Shown here piece by piece: positions 16,148-22,743 of a DNA stretch of 41,633 nucleotides. Location of the stretch: assembly GCA_036841525.1 (NCBI GenBank), contig DAITVZ010000048.1, forward strand, positions 1 to 41,633. The letters are read 5' to 3'. Source of the stretch: JAAYEA01 sp012689325 (GTDB lineage Bacteria > Chloroflexota > Anaerolineae > JAAYEA01). The notes under the pieces are model-generated. The model was given only the letters and a program-made list of their open reading frames with translations. It ran no database searches and was not told where the DNA came from. The stretch's first letter is position 1. Every line of letters starts with the position of its first letter. The translations under genes were made by a program, and so were the position numbers.

Positions 16148-16993
16148 ATGGAGCAACCGAGGATCGGTGTCTTTGTCTGCCATTGCGGGTTCAACATTGC
16201 CGCCACGGTCAATGTGCCCGAAGTGGTCAGGTTCGCTGCCGAGCTGCCCTACGTGGTGGTGGCGCGCGAGTACAAGTACATGTGCTCGCAGCCGGGGCAG
16301 GACCTGATCAAGAAGGAAATCAAGGAGCATAACCTGGACCGGGTCGTGGTGGCGGCCTGCTCGCCGCGCATGCACGAGCCGACGTTCCAGACGGTTTTGG
16401 TGGAAGCGGACCTGAACCCCTACTATTTCCAGATGGCCAACATCCGCGAGCACGCCTCCTGGATCAGCAAGGACATGGCCAAGACCACCGAGAAGGCCAA
16501 ACACCTGGTCAGCGCGGCGATCTATCGCGTGGCGCTCCAAGAGGCCCTGCACTCCCGCACCGAGCCGGTGACGGACAAGGCCCTGGTGGTGGGCGGCGGC
16601 ATCGCGGGCATCCAGGCGGCGCTGACCATCGCCAACGCCGGCTATCACGTCTACCTGGTGGAGCGCGAGCCCTCCATCGGCGGGCACATGGCGCAACTGG
16701 ACAAGACCTTCCCCACCCTCGACTGTAGCACCTGAATTCTCGGCCCCAAAATGATGGATGTCGGTCGACATCCCAACATCACCCTCCTGACCAACAGCGA
16801 GGTCGAGGCTGTTTCCGGCTATGTGGGCAATTTCTCCGTCAAGGTGCGCAAGAAGGCGCGCTACGTTGATCCGCTCAAATGCACCGGCTGCGGCGTCTGC
16901 TGGAACGAGTGCATCACGCGCCGCATCCCGCGGGAAAAGCTGATCAAGAAGGGCGAGATGAGCATCGGGGAGAGGAGGCCGGGCGAGAAATGA
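16148..16993 (+). CDS. hdrA: Selenocysteine-containing HdrA, N-terminal half (flavin subunit fragment)
   Basis: Reading the in-frame UGA at 16733-16735 as selenocysteine gives 281 residues. The start (IGVFVCHCGFN, C11, C13, then C46 and C71) is the HdrA N-terminal iron-sulfur domain. GGGIAGIQAALTIANAGY (149-166) is the FAD Rossmann motif. LDCST-U196-ILGPKM matches the HdrA position that is Cys or Sec in methanogens. A first ferredoxin motif C245/C248/C251/C255 follows, then the protein stops. Full HdrA is about 650 residues; the missing C-terminal half is fused to another gene at 19721. A hairpin at 16756-16773 is a candidate SECIS. The start follows GAGGGGAGGGAAC. The stop overlaps the nuoE ATG. 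Confidence 0.88.
16733..16735 (+). other. In-frame UGA predicted to encode selenocysteine (HdrA Sec196)
   Basis: The UGA falls in the motif DCST-U-ILGPKM, where HdrA homologues have Cys or Sec as a ligand near the bifurcating flavin. The frame stays open and clearly HdrA-like on both sides. The flanking motif is intact, so a random nonsense mutation is unlikely. Confidence 0.85.
16756..16773 (+). promoter_or_regulatory. Candidate bacterial SECIS element of hdrA
   Basis: A perfect 7-base-pair stem, GGATGTC (16756-16762) with GACATCC (16767-16773), closes a GGTC loop. The loop begins 27 bases after the UGA, within the range of bacterial SECIS hairpins, and contains the GGU that SelB recognises in known elements. 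Confidence 0.7.
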
Positions 16994-17529
16994 ACCTGGA
17001 TAAAGTGCCAGAGATCATCGCGCGCTACGGCGCGGACAAGACGGCCAGCCTGGCGATCTTGCAGGACATCCAGGCCGAGTATCATTATCTGCCACGCGCC
17101 GCGCTGGAAGTGGTGGCCCGCAGCCTGGAGGTGCCCCTCAGCCACGTCTACCGCATGGCCACCTTTTTCCGCTCCTTCAGCCTCAACCCCCGCGGCGAGT
17201 ATGTGGTCAAGGTCTGTTTGGGCACGGCCTGCCATGTGCGCGGCGGCCCCGCCATCCTGGACACCATGGAGCGCGAGCTGGGCATCAAGGCCGGGGATAC
17301 CAGCGAGGACAACAAGTACACGCTGGAAGCGGTGCGCTGCGTGGGGGCTTGCGCCCTGGGCCCAGTGGTGCTGGTCAACGAGCACCCGCATGGCAACATG
17401 ACCAGGGATGAAGCAACCAAGCTCATTAAGCAGCTATCTAGCCAGGAAGGCGCCGTCCAGGCCCCGGAGGAGACGCCGCTCCCGCGCGCTTCGGTGGATT
17501 TGACCGGCGTGCCTCGCCCGGGCAAGTAG
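16990..17529 (+). CDS. NuoE/HydC-like [2Fe-2S] subunit
   Basis: This 179-residue thioredoxin-like ferredoxin has the NuoE helical N-terminus (IIARYGADKTASLAILQDIQAEYHYLP). It carries the four cluster ligands C76, C81, C117 and C121 in CLGTACHVRGG and CVGACALGP. It pairs with the NuoF-like FMN subunit and helps carry electrons to or from NAD(H), as in complex I and HydABC hydrogenases. The ATG overlaps the hdrA-N stop codon (ATGA), so expression is coupled to successful reading past the selenocysteine codon. The last ~30 residues are Pro-rich and lie outside the domain. Confidence 0.93.
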   Translation: MNLDKVPEIIARYGADKTASLAILQDIQAEYHYLPRAALEVVARSLEVPLSHVYRMATFFRSFSLNPRGEYVVKVCLGTACHVRGGPAILDTMERELGIKAGDTSEDNKYTLEAVRCVGACALGPVVLVNEHPHGNMTRDEATKLIKQLSSQEGAVQAPEETPLPRASVDLTGVPRPGK

Positions 17530-17539
17530 GAGGTGACGT

Positions 17540-17920
17540 ATGTCCAAGCTCAAGAACGTTGGCGACCTGCAGGCCCTGCGCGAAAAGCTGCAAGGCCAGA
17601 TCAGCCGGCGCAAGGCGACCAATACCACCATCACCGTCGGCATGGGCACCTGCGGCATCGCCGCGGGGGCGCGCGAGGTGATGCATGCCATCCTGGAAGA
17701 GCTGCAACGGCGGGATATCCAGGCCCACGTGACGACGGTGGGCTGCATCGGCATGTGCTCCCGCGAGCCGTTGGTGGACATCCAGCAGGGCGATGAGGAT
17801 CGGGTCACCTATGGCAACGTCTCGCCCAACATGGTGCCGCGCCTGATCGAGGAGCACGTGGTCAACAGCCGCGTGATCGACGAGTGGGTCATCGGCCGTG
17901 TGTCTGGGCAGGGGGGATGA
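17540..17920 (+). CDS. Thioredoxin-like [2Fe-2S] ferredoxin
   Basis: A 126-residue small protein of the type that sits between nuoE and nuoF in HydABC-like loci. It has ITVGMGTCGIAAGAREVMHAIL and VTTVGCIGMCSREPLVDI, with three clear cluster cysteines (C38, C69, C73). The region of the fourth ligand is not obvious, and proteins of this subfamily are often short of one Cys, so cluster loading is uncertain. It follows GTAGGAGGTGACGT and ends one base before the nuoF-like start. It probably works as an electron carrier or structural subunit of the NADH module. Confidence 0.85.
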   Translation: MSKLKNVGDLQALREKLQGQISRRKATNTTITVGMGTCGIAAGAREVMHAILEELQRRDIQAHVTTVGCIGMCSREPLVDIQQGDEDRVTYGNVSPNMVPRLIEEHVVNSRVIDEWVIGRVSGQGG

Positions 17921-17921
17921 C

Positions 17922-19706
17922 ATGGTAGAGTACCGAGCTGACGTATTGGTGGGGTGCGAGCACGGCGAGCACCCCGATCTCGTTGGCGCGCTCAAGGCCG
18001 AGATCGAGCGACGCAACCTGGGCGCCGAGATCAACGTCGTGGAGACCGGCTGCCGGGGCTTTTGCGCCATGGGGCCCATCCTCCTCATCGAGCCGGAAGG
18101 CATCATCTATTGCGCGGTCAAGGCCGCCGATATCCCCGAGGTGGTGGAAGAAACCCTGGTTAAGGGGCGCGTGGTGGAGCGGCTAGCCTATCAGGAGCCG
18201 GTGACCCACCAGCGCATCTGCCATTATGAGGATATCCCCTTCTATCACAAGCAGATGCGGTTGGTGCTCCGCAATTGCGGCATGGTCGATCCTCGCTCCA
18301 TCGAAGAGTATATCGCTTCCGGCGGCTACTCGGCGCTGGAAAAAGTCCTCACCACCATGACGCCCGACGAGGTCATCCAGGCGATCACCGTGTCGGGGCT
18401 GCGCGGGCGCGGCGGGGCGGGCTTTCCCACCGGCCGCAAGTGGTCCTCCACCAAGCACGCTCATGGCGAGTGCCGGTATATCGTGGCCAATGGCGACGAG
18501 GGCGATCCCGGCGCGTTCATGGACCGCAGCATGATGGAGGGCGATCCTTACGCCATCCTGGAAGGCATGACCATCGGCGCCTATGCCATCGAGAACGTGC
18601 GCGAAGGCTACATCTATGTCCGGGACGAGTACCCGCTGGCGGTGGAGAACCTGCGCCTGGCCATCGAGCGCGCCACCGAGATGGGCCTGCTGGGGGACCA
18701 TATCCTGGGCAGCGACTTCAGCTTTCATATCAAGATCGTGCGCGGCGCGGGAGCCTTTGTTTGCGGCGAATCCAGCGCGTTGATGCAATCGCTAGAGGGC
18801 AGCGTCGGCGAGCCGCGCCCCAAGCATGTGCACGCCACGGAGAGCGGCCTGTGGGGCCAGCCGACGGCCCTCAACAACGTGGAGACCTGGGCCAACGTGC
18901 CCCTCATCATCAATATGGGCGCGGGGGAATACGCCAAGATCGGCACCACGAATAGCAAGGGCACCAAGGCCTTCTGCCTCGTGGGCAAGGTGCGCCATAC
19001 CGGCCTGATCGAGGTCCCCATGGGCATGACGCTCCGCGAGATCGTCTATGACATCGGCGGCGGGCCGCAAGAGGGCCGCGAGATCAAGGCCATCCAAACC
19101 GGCGGGCCGTCGGGCGGCTGTATCCCCAGCCACCTGTTGGACCTGCCAGTGGATTATGAGAGCCTGGCCGAGGTGGGCTCGATGATGGGCTCCGGCGGCA
19201 TGATCGTCATGGACGACACCAACTGCATGGTGGATGTGGCTCGCTACTTCTTGGACTTTCTCAAGGACGAGTCCTGCGGCAAGTGCACCCCCTGCCGGGA
19301 GGGGATCAAGCGCATGCTGGACATCCTCACCAAGATCGTCACCGGCAACGGCGAGATGAGCGACCTGGACAAGCTGGAACGCATCGCCCGGACGGTACAA
19401 CGGGCTTCCCTCTGCGCGCTGGGCAAGACCTCGCCCAATCCGGTGCTCAGCACGCTCCGTTATTACCGGGACGAGTACGAAGCGCACATCCTGCAGAAGA
19501 GATGCCCGGCCGGCGTTTGCCGCGACCTGATTACCTACAACATCCTGGAGGCCAAGTGCACCGGCTGCGGGCGCTGCCTGCGCAACTGCCCGCGCAAAGC
19601 CATCACCGGCGAGCGGCGCAAGCTGCACGTCATCGATCAGGCGCTGTGCATCAAGTGCGGCATCTGCAAGGAAAACTGCGTCTTTGACGCCATCGAAGTG
19701 AGTTAG
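17922..19706 (+). CDS. NuoF/HydB-like NADH-binding FMN iron-sulfur subunit
   Basis: The 594-residue protein has the HydB-type layout. An N-terminal thioredoxin-like ferredoxin domain (VGCEHGEHP, VETGCRGFCAMGP) comes first. The 51-kDa core follows, with the FMN/NADH site GLRGRGGAGFPTGRKW and NGDEGDPGAFMDRSMMEGDP. An SLBB-type segment comes next, then the N3-type [4Fe-4S] site SCGKCTPCREG with its later Cys. A C-terminal pair of [4Fe-4S] motifs completes it (CTGCGRCLRNCP, CIKCGICKENC). It is the NAD(H) entry or exit point. The ATG at 17922 follows a GGGGGG stretch; an upstream in-frame start would overlap the ferredoxin gene. In HydABC enzymes this type of subunit carries the bifurcating FMN, so a second bifurcation site is possible. 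Confidence 0.94.
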   Translation: MVEYRADVLVGCEHGEHPDLVGALKAEIERRNLGAEINVVETGCRGFCAMGPILLIEPEGIIYCAVKAADIPEVVEETLVKGRVVERLAYQEPVTHQRICHYEDIPFYHKQMRLVLRNCGMVDPRSIEEYIASGGYSALEKVLTTMTPDEVIQAITVSGLRGRGGAGFPTGRKWSSTKHAHGECRYIVANGDEGDPGAFMDRSMMEGDPYAILEGMTIGAYAIENVREGYIYVRDEYPLAVENLRLAIERATEMGLLGDHILGSDFSFHIKIVRGAGAFVCGESSALMQSLEGSVGEPRPKHVHATESGLWGQPTALNNVETWANVPLIINMGAGEYAKIGTTNSKGTKAFCLVGKVRHTGLIEVPMGMTLREIVYDIGGGPQEGREIKAIQTGGPSGGCIPSHLLDLPVDYESLAEVGSMMGSGGMIVMDDTNCMVDVARYFLDFLKDESCGKCTPCREGIKRMLDILTKIVTGNGEMSDLDKLERIARTVQRASLCALGKTSPNPVLSTLRYYRDEYEAHILQKRCPAGVCRDLITYNILEAKCTGCGRCLRNCPRKAITGERRKLHVIDQALCIKCGICKENCVFDAIEVS

Positions 19707-19720
19707 GAGAGGGAGGAGAC

Positions 19721-21484
19721 ATGTCCATAACGCTGACTATCGATGGCCAAAGCGTCCAGGCCGAAGAAGGGCAGACCGTCCTGGAGGTGGCCAAGCGGGC
19801 GGGCGTTACGATCCCGACCCTCTGCTATCACCCGGCGCTGGAGCCCCTTGGCGCGTGCCGCCTTTGCGTGGTGGAGGTGATCCAGCGCGGCCGGTCCCAG
19901 ATCGTGACCTCGTGCACCATGCCCGCCGAGCCTGGCATGGAGGTGCGGACCTCCACGCCCGCGGTGATGGAATCCCGACGGACCGTGTTGGAGCTGCTGC
20001 TTTCGCGCTGCCCCAACGTGCCCGTGATCCAGCAGTTGGCCGCGCAATACGGGGTCACCGAGCCGCCCTTCGAGGCGGATGATCCCAACGAAAAGTGCAT
20101 CCTCTGCGGGCTCTGCGTCCGCGCCTGCAACGACCTGGTGGGCGCGCACGTGCTCAACTTTTCCGACCGTGGCATCTCGCGGGTCATTGGCCCGGCGTTC
20201 ATGGAAAAGACGCGCGATTGCATCGGCTGCGGGGCATGCACCATCGTCTGCCCCACCGGCGCCATCGAGATCGTGCTGGAAAAGGAAGCGCTCTACGCCG
20301 CCAAGCCGCTTGGCCCGGCCTCGGCGATTTACGTGCCTTTCCTGCAGGCGGTGCCGCGTGTGCCGGTGATCGATACCGATGCCTGCATCCGCTTTCGGCA
20401 GCAGGCCCGCACCAATGGAGAGCTGGCGGATGCCTGCGGCGTCTGCCAGTTGCTCTGCGAGGCCCGCGCCATCGATTACACGCAACAGGATGAGGAGCTG
20501 GATATTGAGGTGGGCGCGGTGGTCGTGGCCACCGGCTTTGCCGATTTTGACCCCTACCTCGCGCCGCAGTATAGCTTTGGCAAGTCGCCCAATATCATCA
20601 CCGGCATCGAGTTCGAGCGTTTGTCGAACTCGGGCGGCCCCACCGAGGGCGAGATCCTCACCGCCGAGGGCGTGCCGCCCAAGAGCGTGGCCATCTTGCA
20701 TTGCGTGGGCAGCCGCGACAAGCACACCAACAAGTACTGCTCCCGCGTTTGTTGCATGTATGCCCTGAAACAGGCCCACCTGGTCCGTGACAAGACCGGC
20801 GCGGACGTGTTCGAGTTCTACATGGATATCCGCGCGCCGGGCAAGAGCTACGAGGAATTCTACGAGCGGGTGCAGGAGGAAGGCGTTCACTTTATCCGCG
20901 GCAAGGGGGCCGAGGTGACGGTGCAGCCGGACGGCAAGCTCCTCGTCAAGGGCGAGGATGCCGACCTGAGCCGCGTGGTGGCCGTTTCGGTGGACATGGT
21001 CATCCTGGGCACGGGCATGACGGCCCAGCCCGACGCGGCGGAGGTCAGCCACCTCTTTGGCATCGGCTGCGGCAACGAGGGCTTTTTCACAGAGGCCCAT
21101 CCCAAGTTGCGGCCCGTGGAGACCAACACCGACGGCGTCTACCTGGCAGGGACTTGCCAGGGGCCGCGCGACGTGCCCGACACAGTGGCCCACGCCAACG
21201 CCGCCGCTGCCGAGGTGCTGGCGCTGCTCACCAAGGGCGAGGTGGTCATCTCGCCCGCCACGGCCGAGGTCAACCGCGACAAGTGTGTGGGTTGCGGCGA
21301 CTGCATCCCCGTCTGCCCTTATACTGCTATCGCGCGCGTGGACGGCAAAGCCCAGGTCAACGCGGCGCTATGCAAAGGCTGCGGCACGTGCGTCGCCACT
21401 TGTCCCTCCGGCGCCATCGAGGCCCTGCACTTTACCGATGAGCAGATCGTCGCCCAAATCGAGGGGGTGCTGAAATGGGTGTAG
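19721..21484 (+). CDS. Fusion of NuoG/HydA-type ferredoxin domains with the C-terminal half of HdrA
   Basis: This 587-residue chimera starts with a NuoG-like [2Fe-2S] domain (C35, C46, C49, C65) and a 2[4Fe-4S] domain (C126/129/132/136 and C167/170/173/177). From about residue 202 (SAIYVPFLQAVP) it is the C-terminal part of HdrA. That part has the second half of HdrA's inserted ferredoxin (C222, C239, C242, C246), VVVATGF, HCVGSRD, YCSRVCCMYALKQA, DIRAPGKSYEEFY, and the end of the FAD domain. Its final ferredoxin is C522/525/528/532 and C551/554/557/561. The HCCC cluster typical of NuoG/HydA appears lost (LLLSRCPNVPVI replaces the usual His/Cys pattern). It should assemble with the Sec-containing half encoded at 16148. 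The start follows GAGGGAGGAGAC. Confidence 0.88.
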   Translation: MSITLTIDGQSVQAEEGQTVLEVAKRAGVTIPTLCYHPALEPLGACRLCVVEVIQRGRSQIVTSCTMPAEPGMEVRTSTPAVMESRRTVLELLLSRCPNVPVIQQLAAQYGVTEPPFEADDPNEKCILCGLCVRACNDLVGAHVLNFSDRGISRVIGPAFMEKTRDCIGCGACTIVCPTGAIEIVLEKEALYAAKPLGPASAIYVPFLQAVPRVPVIDTDACIRFRQQARTNGELADACGVCQLLCEARAIDYTQQDEELDIEVGAVVVATGFADFDPYLAPQYSFGKSPNIITGIEFERLSNSGGPTEGEILTAEGVPPKSVAILHCVGSRDKHTNKYCSRVCCMYALKQAHLVRDKTGADVFEFYMDIRAPGKSYEEFYERVQEEGVHFIRGKGAEVTVQPDGKLLVKGEDADLSRVVAVSVDMVILGTGMTAQPDAAEVSHLFGIGCGNEGFFTEAHPKLRPVETNTDGVYLAGTCQGPRDVPDTVAHANAAAAEVLALLTKGEVVISPATAEVNRDKCVGCGDCIPVCPYTAIARVDGKAQVNAALCKGCGTCVATCPSGAIEALHFTDEQIVAQIEGVLKWV

Positions 21485-21894
21485 AATTCGAACCGCGGAT
21501 CATCGCCTTTATGTGCAACTGGTGTACCTATGCCGCGGCCGACACTGCGGGCGTCTCTCGCATGCAGCAGTCGCTCAACGTGCTACCCATCCGGGTGATG
21601 TGTTCGGGGCGCGTATCGCCCGAGATGGTGTTGCGCGCTTTTCGCGCCGGGGCCGATGGGGTGCTTGTGATGGGCTGCCACATCGGCGACTGTCACTATT
21701 CGAACGGCAATCATCGCACGATCAAGCGCATGCCGCTCCTGCGCAATCTGTTGGGCTATACCGGCATCAACCCGGAGCGGCTGGAGTTGCAGTGGGTCTC
21801 GGGGGCGGAAGCGCCGCGCTTTGTCGAGGTGACCGAGGCGTTCATCGCCAAGATCCGCCAATTGGGACCTCTTTCGCAGGAGGTGATGGAATGA
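21475..21894 (+). CDS. mvhD: MvhD-like [2Fe-2S] protein
   Basis: The 139-residue protein is a single MvhD domain: IIAFMCNWCTYAAADTAGVSR, then RVMCSGRVSPEMVLRAFRAGADGVLVMGCHIGDCHY. The candidate [2Fe-2S] ligands are C14, C17, C43, C68 and C73. In methanogens MvhD or its formate-dehydrogenase counterpart hands electrons from the hydrogenase or formate dehydrogenase to HdrA, and its position between the HdrA fusion and fdhA fits that bridge. The ATG lies inside the end of the preceding gene (10-base overlap) and its stop overlaps the next ATG, showing tight coupling. Confidence 0.94.
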   Translation: MGVEFEPRIIAFMCNWCTYAAADTAGVSRMQQSLNVLPIRVMCSGRVSPEMVLRAFRAGADGVLVMGCHIGDCHYSNGNHRTIKRMPLLRNLLGYTGINPERLELQWVSGAEAPRFVEVTEAFIAKIRQLGPLSQEVME

Positions 21895-22733
21895 GCGGAA
21901 ACGCCAGTGAGGGAACGCTCGAAGAAATCCGCAAGCTGGTCGCCGAGCGGCTTGCGCTCCCCGTTCAGGCCGGGATGGGAGTGGATGGCGTCGTCGCGCT
22001 GCGCGCGTTGAACGGGAACGTCGCGCCGCACGTGTTCCAAAAGGGTGATGACCTGTCCGAGTTGGTCATCGAGCCCAAGTATCCGCTGATGACGCTAGTC
22101 TCTAAACTGCACAAGCGCTTTCCGCAGATTCGCCTGGGCGTGGTGGCGCGCGGCTGCGACGAACGGGCCTACATCGAGATGGCCAAGCGCAACCAGATTG
22201 ACCCCGCACGGCTAACCATCATCGGGTTTGCCTGCACGGCTGAAGAGGCGCAAGCCTGCCATTGCCTGGAGCCCTATCCCAAGCAATTGCTCGTGGGCGC
22301 GCCGCCCGCGCCGGGGCAGGTCAACCCGTTGGTCGCCGAGTATGATGCAATGACCCTCGTCGAGCGGCGGGCGTTTTGGCGCAAGCAGTTCGAAAAGTGC
22401 ATCAAGTGTTACGGCTGCCGCAACATTTGCCCGGAATGCTTCTGCGAAGCGTGCGCCATGGAGGACAAGGCCTGGGTCGAGCCCGGGCTGCTGGCGCCGC
22501 CTTTCCCCATGTTCCACCTCATCCGCGCCATGCACATGGCCAGCCGCTGCGTGGCCTGCCGCGAGTGCGAGGCGGCCTGCCCGGCGCATATCCCGCTCAC
22601 CGTGCTGTATGACCTGCTGCGGCGCGATATGGAGTCCCTGCTGGGCTATTTGCCGGGCGCCGATATGGACGCCAAGCCGCCGCTGTCCGTCACCCTCGAG
22701 GAAACGCCGCTGCGCACGGAAGCAGGACATTAG
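21891..22733 (+). CDS. [4Fe-4S] adaptor protein linking MvhD and formate dehydrogenase (FdhB/FrhB-like Fe-S region)
   Basis: The 280-residue protein has an N-terminal alpha/beta part of about 165 residues (RLGVVARGCDERAYIEMAKRNQID, IIGFACTAEEAQACHC). A Cys-rich motif follows at 170-188 (CIKCYGCRNICPECFCEAC, seven Cys), then a second site at C220/223/226/230 (CVACRECEAACP). The first part resembles F420 hydrogenase/formate dehydrogenase beta-subunit regions without a clear flavin motif. Equivalent genes lie next to mvhD and fdhA in Hdr-linked clusters of sulfate reducers and acetogens, from general knowledge. It probably wires the formate dehydrogenase to MvhD. The ATG at 21891 overlaps the mvhD stop; the longer reading frame upstream is antisense-like noise. 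Confidence 0.78.
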   Translation: MSGNASEGTLEEIRKLVAERLALPVQAGMGVDGVVALRALNGNVAPHVFQKGDDLSELVIEPKYPLMTLVSKLHKRFPQIRLGVVARGCDERAYIEMAKRNQIDPARLTIIGFACTAEEAQACHCLEPYPKQLLVGAPPAPGQVNPLVAEYDAMTLVERRAFWRKQFEKCIKCYGCRNICPECFCEACAMEDKAWVEPGLLAPPFPMFHLIRAMHMASRCVACRECEAACPAHIPLTVLYDLLRRDMESLLGYLPGADMDAKPPLSVTLEETPLRTEAGH

Positions 22734-22743
22734 GGAGGTCACG

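Noticed and set aside
16733..16735. UGA in hdrA as a nonsense mutation or pseudogene
   Set aside because: The motif around it is intact on both sides in one frame, the position is a known Cys/Sec site of HdrA, and a SECIS-like hairpin follows.
16856..16993. Frameshift truncating hdrA instead of a real split
   Set aside because: The missing C-terminal half is not found in another frame right after the stop; it is present, intact, fused to another gene at 19721, and the nuoE start overlaps the stop neatly.
19703..21193. Long open frame on the minus strand
   Set aside because: It is the antisense of the fusion gene, has low-complexity His/Gly/Ala-rich sequence and no recognisable motifs, as expected of high-GC shadow frames.
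19721..21484. [FeFe]-hydrogenase catalytic subunit HydA
   Set aside because: The N-terminal ferredoxin domains resemble HydA, but no H-cluster motifs follow; the C-terminal part is HdrA-like.
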